64,000 nucleotides of DNA from Chaetorhynchus papuensis (Eukaryota > Chordata > Aves > Passeriformes > Rhipiduridae), in the NCBI GenBank assembly GCA_013396525.1, contig VWYX01000205.1:193501-257500 (forward strand), written 5' to 3'. Shown here piece by piece: positions 36,939 to 48,384 of the stretch. Positions within the stretch are counted from its first letter, which is position 1, and every line of letters starts with the position of its first letter. The notes under the pieces are model-generated. The model did not search any database and was not told the DNA's origin. It worked only from the letters and a program-made list of their open reading frames with translations. The position numbers and the translations under genes were made by a program.

Positions 36939-39900
36939 TTTCAGAGTGGCACACGTATTTGCAAATACCCACTTGTAAGTTTGCTTATGCATGTATCTGC
37001 TACAGAAATATTTGCATATTCATCCAAATAAAGAGATAGGAAAATACCGAGTGACTTGCCCGTCCAGCCAAAACTAATGAACCTGAGGATCATTGTTAGT
37101 AAAGGATTTTAACATCATCTAGAAATCTGTGGTGAATAAAAATGAAAATGGTTTGTTTTAAGCATATTAAACATGCTGTTGAAGGCAGTTTGCAGGGGAG
37201 AGTCACTCAGCAGTTGGAGGTTGTCTGTCCCCTCCAGTCAAGCGCCTGGAGCACTGGGGACATTTGGGTCTGTGATCAGTTATTCTGCAAGCAGCAAGGC
37301 TGAACACTGGACACGTTGTTGATTGTGGATTATTCCCCTAATGCTTCTCAAAAATGAATAATTTTAACAGACGTAAGAAGGGGAAGGGAGGGGGAGCAGT
37401 GAGTAATAATTTGAATGAAATGGATCGTCAATATTTGTTTGCATGAGAGATTGGGTATGGAAATCCGCCAGCATCTCTGATGGTGTTTGTGCTGCGGCAC
37501 TGCAAAGAACTACCCATAAACCTCCTCATTTAGTGAGCATGAAGCATCCATCGTTCTGATTAATTGTGATGGGAAAGAGGGGCGTGAAAGTCAATGATTG
37601 ATCTCCCTTTCCACTCAGGATCCTCTCAGTGTCAAGTCTGGGCTGTGGGACCAAAATGGATAAAATGGTTTAGTTGTTTTCACCTTGCTTATATTTTTTA
37701 AATAATCAAGGAACTCGAAAGCACAAGAGAAATATGAGGAGGGATATTACTTGATGTGCAGCAGGAAAAAAACGTGAATTTAATAACATTCTGATAGACT
37801 GAAAAGGATTACATAAACACATGAAAATTTAATATGTAAGTACATGCAACACTCTGGGTGCCAGAATAAGAAAGTTTGTGATCTTCTGCTTGCCAGGAGG
37901 AGGAAGAAGAGCAAAGCGAAGGCTCCCTCTTTCCCCTTTTCTTAATTTCTTTCTCTCAGCTTGTCCTATTAGTCTTGTGGGGACTCAATGGCACAGCTGG
38001 AGGAACCTCCTCTATGGTCCCCTGTTTGTAAATACAGGATTTAATATTGCCATTACACTAAGAGAATAGCACTATTCAATTGAATGACTTCCTCAGCCGA
38101 CAAAACAATAATTAAGCTAATCTTTTCACCCAGAGAGTCAATGTTGAAGATACCTAAATACTACTTCTTTTTTTTTGGCAGAACATGTTTCTGTTAGAAA
38201 ATTCTGTTTTAATGAAACTGTACATTTGTATGCACTTGTGTTGATTTTTATTAGTTTTTCCAAGAGAAAAATAAAGAACTTTAGCATTCTGACAATGTCA
38301 AAATATTCCATTTGATTTCATATGAATATTTTGATCTTTGGGAATTTGAAATGACATTTCATTTTGCAGATACATTGTATATTATCAATCAGGAGATAAT
38401 TACAACACCAAAATTAAATAAAAATCCAAGAGACAGTTTAATTTTTATTGCAAGAGAACATTTTGATAGCCCCACAGCAATATTTTTTCCCTATTTCAGG
38501 GAAAGTTCTGAAGTCTTCATTTCCCTAAGACTGTCAAAGGTCTGCTGAGAAGATGCAAAGTTCCTCAGAGAGACACAAGTTATTTCATGCACATGATGCA
38601 GCTCAGGTGCAAGACAAGCCAGGTTCACACACTTGTCAGTACAAAGTACCCATGACAGAGAGCAGCAGCACCAGCTTCTGCCCCGGAATTTGGGCTTTGA
38701 AAGGCTGGAGGTGTTTCAGTGACTCCTGGAAGGATACCAGCATTTGGTTCCAGACCTGCTGAGATGTAACTATGTCCTTATTCAGAGACTGGAGTCGATG
38801 GGGCTTTGGGAGGTTTCTCTTCCTATCCTTTGTCCTGCTGCCTTTGAGATTTCCCACTGATTTATTACCAGAGGAGCAGCCCCTGGCTCTCTGCAGACTG
38901 TGCTGCTTTCACAGCAATCAGTTCTGCAGCGTGCTGGGTCTGAAACTAAATGTACTTGGATCAGATGCATCTTCTATACTGCATGAATTTCAGCTTGAAG
39001 GGGAGTTTATCCTAACAAGAGAATGCTTGGAGTATGCCCTGGGTTTGTTAAATGCATGGTTTGGTTCTGCTCCACAAGGTGAGAGTCGCTGCTCTGAACT
39101 GTATTACTGCACTAGGCAAGCGTCACAGCTGAAGTATTTGTTCCTGCATCTATTCTTAAATAAATCTTCATGTTGTGGCAGAGCAGAGAATGCCAGACAG
39201 TTAAAATCATTATTTTATCATTTGGCAAAAGCACAAAGTTGAAAGGGAATGAGTCCAAAATGATCTTATTTTAAAATACAAATTAATTTTGCAAGTAATT
39301 TGGGGTCTTCGTTTATTCAGTACAGATTCAGTTCGTAAATAGTGTGTATGTGTGTATATATCAGCTAGAAATTGGAAGACAGCCAGCAATAACATGTTCC
39401 TTATAACCCACCCAATATTTTGAAGCTCTTAAACATGAGTGCAGTGTCCATTCCGATAGCCATGGTAACGTCCTGCTCTGAATGCTGCTCCTCAGCAGCA
39501 GATCTGGGGCTATTTTATTGCAGAAGGCAGGGATGAATTCAGGATGAGCACAATGGGCCCTTTCCTGTTCTCTCTGCCTGCCTTATTTACCCTTAAACCA
39601 CGTGGCTTTTGTCTCTAAAGCCAAAATTTTAGACTAACCGATGAGCATTGTAAAAACTCTCTGGAGTGCAGTCAGTGTGGGATCACACGTGTGTGTGCAT
39701 GGGGACAGATGGCAGAACCCACAGAATCCACCACACTCAGCAATCCCTAGCATTAGCTGTGTCTAATTGGAAACATTTCATTCATCTTTGATCTTAATAG
39801 CTTTTTGAAGGTAGCAGCCCAAATGCCTACTGTCAGAGCACGGGCTTTAGGTCCAGGATTGAGTAGGATAAATCTGTGTCTCAGCAGCCTTTGATTTTTA

Positions 39901-40071
39901 ATGTCTCTGACTTAATAGAAGCACCCCCATCCACCCACTTCCTTGTTCTGCTCTAGCCCAAGTCTTCCTCTTGAATCCCAGCAACTTAAGAAGAATGAAT
40001 GCTGCAAAGAAGAGGGGATGGAGAACGTGTATTTTTAATTAAAAGTGTCCATAAGCATTAAAATCTTCATT
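36939..40071. other. Unique AT-rich non-coding sequence, regulatory-looking at about 36.95-37.6 kb
   Basis: Dense octamer- and homeobox-like words occur just after the hairpin, for example ATTTGCATA near 37012 and TATGCAT near 36987. More occur around 37430-37600. A 156-aa frame at 38772-39242 plus encodes a Leu-rich peptide I do not recognise, and I do not call it a gene. Confidence 0.4.
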
Positions 40072-40095
40072 AAAAAAAAAAAAAAAAAAAAAAAA
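40072..40095 (+). repeat. A24 homopolymer with an upstream ATTAAA
   Basis: Twenty-four consecutive A, preceded at 40057-40062 by ATTAAA, a known variant polyadenylation signal at a suitable distance. This could be the tail of an old retrocopied transcript. I recognise no parent gene upstream and found no target-site duplication, so it may equally be a simple A-run. Confidence 0.85.
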
Positions 40096-40903
40096 GAAGT
40101 CTCAGAGCTATAATTCTGAGATCAGTGTAGTAAGGAAAACGCAGAATTTCAAATATTAAAATATTCTCTTCCCATTTTCCTCATTCTAATAATAGTCAAG
40201 TGTACTGAAAGTCTACAGGGATGTCCATCTGTAAAAAGACTTATGCAACCTCCCGGTGGAAACTTATTATTTAGAAAATCTGGATTCAGCTGCTCATCTG
40301 TTTTCTTAGATGCTATTACAAGTAACTCAGCTGGATTCATCACTGTGTTGGAACTGATGGGATGTGCCTGATTGCAGCATCTTCCATGTGGGATTGGAAG
40401 TTTAGGTTCAGCTTACCCACCCGTAGAGAGTTTCTTTTTTTCTTGCTGCAAGATACATCAGGAATGATTTGAAAAGCAAACAAAAAACAGCAACAACAGC
40501 CGTAAAATCCCTCTGAAATCAGTCACTTTGATCTAAGTGCCTAGACTGTTAAGAAGATAATCTCTCAGAACAAAGGGAACAAAAGAAATATTTATGAAAT
40601 GAAACGCTTGTTTTCCAGAAGTGACAAAGGGAGGGAAGGTTGATCTCCCAGCTTCTGTGGAGGACATCTTTACTGCTGGGGAAATGCTAATCGTCCTAAG
40701 GTTCTCTGTAACTCTTTACACCACGACGTGTGTGCTCAGACAGCTTGGTTCAGTAGGTGCCTCTTGGTAAATTTGTGTTCTCTACAGGGATCTCATCATT
40801 AAGGCAGGTTTCTAATATTTCATCATTTCAATGCCATCGACATCAGCAGACTCTTGCTCCTTCAGGCCAAAAAAATCCACCAATTTCTAAGCACAGTAAA
40901 ATT

Positions 40904-40937
40904 CTAACAGCTAGTAAAAACTAACAGCTGTTAGTTT
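40904..40937. repeat. Perfect 20-bp palindrome with an extra upstream half-copy
   Basis: AAACTAACAG/CTGTTAGTTT at 40918-40937 is a perfect palindrome centred on the E-box CAGCTG. The word CTAACAGCT is also present 17 bp upstream (40904-40912). Three related copies in 34 bp suggest a local template-switch origin. The AACAGCTGTT core matches myogenic and proneural bHLH sites, but function is not shown. Confidence 0.9.
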
Positions 40938-42523
40938 GTCACCTTGTCCTGTCAACAGATGTTACCATTTTTGGTGGTCTGTGTAAGAATTATCATTCCA
41001 CATTATTATGTTGGAATTAAAAAGGGAGAACCTGGTTTCGTGAATTTTTGGGGAGAAGACAGTATCAGAATTTGTGGCTGGTGGTAAAGGAATGTCTTCT
41101 GAGAAATGGACAAAATAAAATCTTTCTTCAGGGTAAGGAGACTGATTATTTTCCGGAGTTTAATATTATTTTACTGAGTTTCATACTATTTTACCCAAGC
41201 AGTGAAATGACAAATGAGGAATGCATTGCTCCCATCTCTGCCCTCTCATTTCAAACTCCTTTCTTAGTACTTCTGACAGGATTAAAGACTGCTGCACGGA
41301 AAGAATGTTGGTTGTAGCACCTCCTAATATTTGGTCTTTACTACCTAAAATGGACATCTGGGAGCCTGGAGCACAGTAATGGGAATGCATTTCACAAAAC
41401 ACACGTAGATGCCTTAAACCAGGCTAAAAAGGGAAGTTGCTGATAGCAACAGGAAATATAATAGAACCCAGTTTAATATATCACCTTTCAAATTCTGGAT
41501 ATCCCAAAGAGCTTTACAAAGTAATAAGTTAGGAAAAGGTAGCAGTGGCACAGCAACTCCATAAATAAATACTGTGGCTATTATTCAGTTTAGCAATAAC
41601 TCATGCTTTTTAGACATTAAGAGCTAGATTTAGCCTAGTTTTCCACCGGCCAACATCCAGGCCTGGGGTCTCTCAGGGAGAATTTCAAGCCTCAGAAGAC
41701 AGATGCACTAAATAAAGAAATCGCATTTTCCAGAAAGAATATGATCCAAAGAGCTATTGGAGCTGGTGAAAGAATGAGTAGTCTCATATTTGAACCAACT
41801 CATGGTTTTGAGAAACAAATGAGATCTCTGAGGATAATTGGAACTGAAAGATTACATGTGCCTGTGAACAGATGGCACCTTGTGGAAGCAGTTACCTCAC
41901 TGGTCCTTAATGGACCCCTTATTTCAAGTGGTAATGGAGACACTATGTTAGCTTTCATCTCCGTGAATAATAATTCTAAATTTAGTCTTGACTGTGTGAA
42001 GGCTTGTGGAGTTAATAAATTGCCTGTCAAATCTCCTGTGAGAATGGAAGGCAGATAGGAGGGAGCGAGGACTAAACTGGGAATGGCCGTGCTGGGCCCT
42101 GATGGAGCCCACGCCTCCGTGTCAGGGCACTGAAACCTGGGGCTCACTTTCTGTGCTGCAACACTGACAAACAAATGCTGCTGTGCTGATTCTGGGCAGA
42201 AAAATACGCCTCTGATATCGTCTTTGTTAGGTTCAAGCCATTCCTGGCTCGCCTGTCTGTGGTCATGTCTGTGGCCTGTCTGTGATACGCAAATCCCTTG
42301 TCTGAGGATATTCATCCATCCAGGATAATGCCACGAAGCAGAGAAGGCCTCACCCAAAAGCTGTATCAGCCCTGCCTTTCTCCTCTGAGCCGTGCTTAAG
42401 GGTACACCAAGTTTGTGTCGTTGTTGTGACAATTTGCTTCCTGAGGAGTGTAAATTCTCGGCCCCGAGAGGCCTGGACTGTAGCCTGTGCTCGGAGAACA
42501 AGGGCCATCTGCAGGTTCTCCAG

Positions 42524-42541
42524 CCTCCTCCTCCTCCTCCT
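42524..42541. repeat. (CCT)6 microsatellite
   Basis: Six perfect CCT units. On the minus strand they give the poly-Glu stretch seen in one open frame. Confidence 0.95.
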
Positions 42542-45500
42542 CTGTGAGATCAGGAATTTGTACACCCTTCCTGCTCCCCCCCAGGCTGAGGGAATCACCC
42601 CCTTGGCTTCTCCAAGGCTGATCCATAAAGTTGGTGCCATATGGTCTTAGCACAGCAATGCCAAACTCGCAAAACTCCCGGAGATTTTCTCCATGAACAG
42701 AAAGAAGGAAGCTGCACACCAGGCCCTTTAAGAACTGAAGTTTCTGCAACCCTTTAGGTATTAAAATCTGAATAAAGGCTAAAGGAACTAAGGATAAAGA
42801 GTTTTTGTGCACCAAGGAGCCGTGTGTGAAGGCAGGGCTGGTCCCAGAGCTCTGTGGGTATGTCCCTGTGTCTCACAGAGCTCCGTGTCTGCAATGGATC
42901 CCCACAGGGAGCAGAGGGTGATGCTGTGGGCTCCCTGCAGGAATGGGGGTGGATTTTGCACGCTGAGGGTACCGAGGGGCTCCTGGACGCTCTCACCAGC
43001 AAAAGCAGCACTGGTGGTTGTTATGGTGCTGAACTGGAGGGCTGGAACCGATGGCAGCTATCCTGGGGCACTGGGAAGAGGAGGAGGAGAAGAGCAGAGG
43101 GAATGAGGGGTGAAGGTGGCTACCACTGGCTTTTTGTTACATCTAGGGATTAAAAATAAAACATACCTCAATCACTAGAGCCTCTGCATACCAGCCCTTC
43201 AGCTCAGCCCTGCCACAACACTCCAGTGTGCCTTTAAGGGACCCATTTAGAAAGTTTGGGGATTTAAGAAGCATTTAGAAATCCCAGGGTTTCCTGAGGC
43301 AGCAGAAGTCTCCCAGGGTCTCATCAATCATCTCCTTCCCCTAATTGGCTCCTCTATCAGCTTAGCTTCCTCTGTTTTCCAAATCACCTCCACAATCCTA
43401 AGATCACTGGCAAGGTGGGAGCACCACAGAAGGTGTGCTTGTCCCCTTAATTTATGAAAAACAAAATTGTCACTTCTCTGCCACACGATAAGGGAGTTTA
43501 GATGCAAGAGGTTAGAAATGAATTGAGGGCATCCCCTGCCTTTTCCAGTCTGCTGCACTGAAGAGCCAGAATCCATTACCCAGCACACCTACAATATCTC
43601 ACATTCCCACACAGATTAATTTTAGGTTGGTCGGCTCATTGCCTTTACACCTTGTGTGCAAGTGTAAAACTTGATCTAGGGTGTTTAAATTTAAACAGTC
43701 TGCGTTGCCAGTTTTTGCAGCGGTGCTGATAGGCACGGAGGATTGTCAACAAACAGGCACGTTACTTTTATTTCCAATCCAAACACAGCATCCTTCCTGA
43801 TTCCCTCCTCTTAACCCTTCAGTATGGTGGTTTCCTTTTTTTTTTTTTTTAATAGCATGCTGCCAGTATCGTGTGGAGATTTGATTTCTATTTCAGACTC
43901 CAAAAGGGAATTCCTGAGACACTGGAGAGGAGGATGAATTAAAAACCCACAGGTGTAGGATGGGGTATATTGAGTTGACTGGAGCTTGATTATATTTGAT
44001 GAAAAATCTGGAGGTTTTGTTTAGTTCCAGAATAAACACCGAAGACCTTTTCAATATGAAAACCAAACTGAATGGAGCTGGTGTGGGTAGGTTTTAACTG
44101 GAAGCCATGGGCTGGTGCCCCATCTGGAAAAAGGATGTGTCAACCCAGACAGCTCTAAATCATCAACTACAACTCCTGTAATTGCAGACCTGAGCCTGAA
44201 CCATGCCACTCTCTGAATATAAACTGCTTTGGATCCAGGCTCTTCCCTTGGGGCAGGAGTTCACTGCAAGCCAAGGGCAGCCCCAGGGAGGCAGGGCCAG
44301 CTGACCCACAGCTGCAGAGGGCACTGGAGTGTGCCAGGCTTAAAAGCAGAGTGTGGCTGTGTCCAGGAAGCTAGACAGACCTACAAGTATTCTATTTTTC
44401 ACTAGATTGAACACACAGACTGCATTATCTGGAGGCTTTTATCCTGTTTGTTTTTTTCATCCTATCTGAGTGAAAATCAGCTTAAAGCCCCAAAGAAGCA
44501 TGTATTCCAGCTGGGGAAAACAGGTCCTTGTCCCCTGTGCACTGCACTTTGTCTCCCAGGCTCCAATACAGGGTATTAAAAAGCAAAGCAGAACATCCAA
44601 GCCTCAATCCCTTCATGGTGGGGCAGGACATCAATGAAGAAAAGAAACTCTAATTTCTTCTTACCCAGCTGCAAGGCAGATTGTGACTTTTGTCTGGGGG
44701 GTATTTCATGACAGACTCATCTGTGAGCTGCCTGAAATGCGCGTCTCAGCTGCTCTTGTGGGACGTGCAAGTCGCCATGCGGGAAGGTCTCCTGGCTCTG
44801 GGTGCTGCAAGGTAAGGGGCACGCAGGTCTGTAGACATTGCTGTCACAGCAGTTTACTGCAGCAACAGCTAAATTAGTTTTCAACTAACTGGTCTGGGAT
44901 TTAGTAGGAGAGAGCAATTAAGGCAGGAAGGAGTTTAGCAGAGTAAATGATCCCTCTCTACTGCTGCGACCTGACATTACCCCTACCCAAGTTATTAAAA
45001 ACACAGCCACCCCTAGGAGTCCCCCAGGCCCTCACAGACACCTGCAGTACATCTGTTCCTTAAATTCAGGAATGTCTACGACGAAAGGAGCTCTGATTCC
45101 CAACAGAAGCAGCACGGACAAACGCCTTGCTTCGCTTTCTGCGCGCCAAGGAGGGCAGTGGGCTTTATTTCCCCAGCAAGTTTTCCATCATCTTTTCTTC
45201 CCCGCCCCTGCTGCTGTGCCTGCTAATGCCTGCCATCATTAGCCATGAAAATGGCACCCATTTGTCTCCTTCTCCACAGTGCCCAAAGAACATTTGGGCT
45301 CCAGCCAAGGGGAGCAGCAATCCCATGGACACGCAGCACTGCCTTAAGAGAGTATTCACGAGTGCGTGTTAATGCAATTACAAGCCCAAATGAAGCTTGT
45401 TTCCCCCTCACAAAGAGTTCCAGCCCTGCCATCCTAAATCAGCAGTCCAGCAATTTTTGATAAAACAAAGGGCTTCTTTAATAGGAAGATGCAGTTTTAT

Positions 45501-45761
45501 TTCTTTTATTATTCTGTTCCTTCAGTTGCATGTGTGGTGCTAAATGTCTTCAAACAGCCATTTAGCCACCCACAGAGAGAAAGCAGGTTTACAAATTTCC
45601 TCGTTGCATAGTTTTGCTATGTGTGCTCCCCAGAGCATTGCCATTTTGTTTGTTTCCCTGCTTGGAGAAATGGATGGATCCAATTTGCAACCCCAACAAA
45701 ACTGAATAGAAGTTAATTCTCCCCCTGCCCCCCTGTTTTTACAGTCTGGTTTGGTGGAGAT

Positions 45762-45784
45762 AAAAAAAAAATAATAATAAAAAA
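45762..45784. repeat. A-rich/(AAT)n tract
   Basis: A9, then AAT repeats, then A-rich sequence. Simple low-complexity DNA. Confidence 0.9.
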
Positions 45785-45889
45785 TCAATGGGAGTCATAA
45801 GATACAGTGTACAGATGAAAAATGCCAGAGGAGTCCTTTTAGTGCAAGAGTAAACCTGGAAAGGAGGATACATTTCTTGCGAGTAAAGG

Positions 45890-46120
45890 AAAATAAATGA
45901 GAATGTCAAGAGCAATGAAATGTCTATATAACATGACCCTAAGGAAAGACTGAATAAGCTGAGATTTTTGACCTGGAGAAGATATGTAGAAGCACATCAC
46001 AATAGCAGTTGTCCTCTCAAGAGACAGGGAGCAGTCCTCTCCCAATATCCACACTGGGAACAACTGGAATTGATGGGCTAACACTGGAGCAAGGCAGATG
46101 TAAGACAGAGATTAGGGAAC
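45890..46120 (+). mobile_element. Ancient CR1 LINE fragment near the 3' end, sense
   Basis: Matches the CR1 region just downstream of the reverse transcriptase. The trace runs from a decayed 'gaaaatgatcagagggatgga' block (near 45900) to aaggaaagactgaataagct (near 45941) and then gacctggagaagat. An 'atagcagt' block lies near 46002, followed by tgatgggctaacactggagc (near 46073) and gattaggga. Spacing and order agree with old avian/reptilian CR1. The 3' terminus is missing or unrecognisable. Confidence 0.75.
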
Positions 46121-48045
46121 AGGGACTGCAGAGGTGAAGATAGCAATGACAGAAGCCTGGGGACCACCCTGGAGAAGGCACAGAGACCCCACCACGGCCA
46201 CCCTGGGCACAAGTTCACGTGGGAGTAGAAGTGATCTCATGTTGAGCTGGAGGAAACTCCTAACATTATCCTCCTGCTGTGGCAGGAATCTCTTACTAAA
46301 ATGATTTATTTTTCGTCTCCTTGGGGGAAAGAAGCACCTGGGAGGCTGCCTGTGCTCCGCAGATGCAGCTACACCCTCCTTCAGAGACCTCTTCCCATGC
46401 CACCCTTTCTGCCCATGCCCTGACATTTTCTGTCTTTGCCATTCATCATCCAGAGTTAAAAATTCAAGGGTTGGTTTTGATTATCTTATTGCCATGGTGA
46501 CCAGGATGACTCTCATGCCCCATCTGCGCATGGCAGGATGCTGCAAACGTTCACTTCAGTGCAAGCCAGGAGAATTGTTCTCTGTTCTCCTCCCCACAAC
46601 TCAGAGCCACCTCTGTGCAGGGGCTGCCAGTGCTGCACAATGCAGTTATCTATTAAACACCAGGTTTTTAGGGAGCACCAGAGGGTCAGGATCTGCAGGG
46701 TTGTCTTTTGTTTACCAGATGGAAAGCAAGATTTCAGTTCGAGCAAATGTTTCCTAAAACCCCAAACAGAGCATCAATCCCTAAGGAAAATGTCTTTGCA
46801 TTTAGGGGACTGCAAAGGACAATAGGTTGTCATGTATGGAAACATGTAACCCCAAATAGGGCTAAGGCAAAGGTTTTGTTAAAGTACAGCATAAATCAAA
46901 AAATATAACTCTAAAAAAAAAAAAAGGATGAAAGAAATACTGAAGAAAAATAATCCAGATGGGAATAAGATCTGGGAAATGGGTAGGACTTGAGAAACAG
47001 TCTCCAAGCAGAGCTCAGAGCAAAGGCTTTAAGATCTTCTCCATTTCATTATTGTTAATGGAATCTCCCATGTCCAAACGAAAGGCTGATTTAAGTCTTA
47101 CTTAAATATGCCTTGAGTCATTTCTGTGCATTTAAGTCTTAGTTAATCTTCCTTAACTCTTTTTGTCACTTCCTTTGAAAGGAAGATGAGTGTAATTAAA
47201 GGAACTGTCAACTCTATTCTAGTCTTAAGAATTTTTGTGGTAAATTTGAAAGGTTTGGTCATTACTGCAGACTGAAATCTAGTAGATTAAATGTTGCTGT
47301 ATCTTAAGGACATGTCAGTCCACCACTTGGAATGCTTTCATTGTGCTCCAGTACAATGTTTGGACTGACTTCAAGGCTTTGTCATGATAAGGAATACTAA
47401 GATTTTAATTACAGCTGCATTCAGAAAGATCTTTTATTTAACACATCCTATTTTTTTCACTCTTTCAGACCAAGCCATAGCAAATAGACATTTCCTCCGA
47501 ATGGTTTCACCTCGGATAACACTGGCTCCTTCTCCAAAGAATGAGGATGGCTCTTCTTGTGGGGACAGGGTTGCGCATAGGAGCATCCTCCTTTTCTGGT
47601 GCAACACCACTGAGATTTATGCCGCTTGTGCTCCAGGTCATCCAAGCAGCTGTCTGTGGGAGTGATTCAGGAGGTGAGAGCAGCCCTCGGGTTTGCAGTA
47701 ATCCATCCCCAAACAGGGGCGCGGAGCCTCAGAAGGAAGCACAGCACAGCCCTGCATCTGTCTCGACAGTTTGGATGCTGTGGGAGGTGCTGATGTCTGG
47801 GTCCTCAACCCCCCTCACCCCTCACGTCAGGAAACTGCCAGATTTATGTTGGGGGGTTGAAACTGTGGCTTCTCCAGTGCACTCTGGAAGGGTGCTGGCT
47901 CTGCTGCAGTGCCTGCAGTGTCATTGTGCCATGCACACCCGAAAGCGCACAAGTGCATTTTCATGGGCAAGTAGGTGCCAATCTTGATGCCTTAAGAGGC
48001 CTCCTAGAAACAGAGACTAGACAGGAGTAAGGGAATAAAGGTGGN
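46121..48045. other. Unique non-coding sequence up to the scaffold gap
   Basis: Includes a 13-A run at 46913-46925. A 148-aa plus frame (47541-47987) close to the gap is unrecognised. Nothing else supported. Confidence 0.5.
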
Positions 48046-48384
48046 NNNNNNNNNNNNNNNNNNNNNNNNNNNNNNNNNNNNNNNNNNNNNNNNNNNNNNN
48101 NNNNNNNNNNNNNNNNNNNNNNNNNNNNNNNNNNNNNNNNNNNNNNNNNNNNNNNNNNNNNNNNNNNNNNNNNNNNNNNNNNNNNNNNNNNNNNNNNNNN
48201 NNNNNNNNNNNNNNNNNNNNNNNNNNNNNNNNNNNNNNNNNNNNNNNNNNNNNNNNNNNNNNNNNNNNNNNNNNNNNNNNNNNNNNNNNNNNNNNNNNNN
48301 NNNNNNNNNNNNNNNNNNNNNNNNNNNNNNNNNNNNNNNNNNNNNNNNNNNNNNNNNNNNNNNNNNNNNNNNNNNNNNNNNNNN
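48046..48384. other. Assembly gap (339 N)
   Basis: A run of 339 undetermined bases. The left flank ends gggaataaaggtgg and the right flank starts caggatttgaaaaa; neither flank is repetitive. The length is not a round default, so it may be an estimated gap size. An apparent open frame through it is meaningless. Confidence 0.99.

Larger units (their letters stand above)
40938..45889. other. Unique non-coding sequence containing the longest open frame
   Basis: The longest frame of the window, 41800-42501 minus (233 aa), lies partly opposite a 105-aa plus frame (41741-42058) and runs into a GC-richer patch (42060-42660). Its peptide has no motif I recognise and no signal peptide or membrane segment, so I do not annotate it as a gene. 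A second GC-rich patch at 42800-43110 also has overlapping frames on both strands. A pyrimidine run at about 43840-43850 and an A/AAT tract at 45762-45784 are simple sequence. Confidence 0.45.

Noticed and set aside
38772..39242. 156-aa Leu-rich plus-strand frame, considered as a secreted or membrane protein
   Set aside because: The hydrophobic N-terminal stretch is weakly signal-like, but the rest matches no family and no transcript evidence can be seen. Kept only as context for the A24 tract.
41460..41580. Possible MIR-like block ('atcccaaagagctttacaaa')
   Set aside because: Only one short block matches. The following blocks expected in that repeat are absent, so chance is likely.
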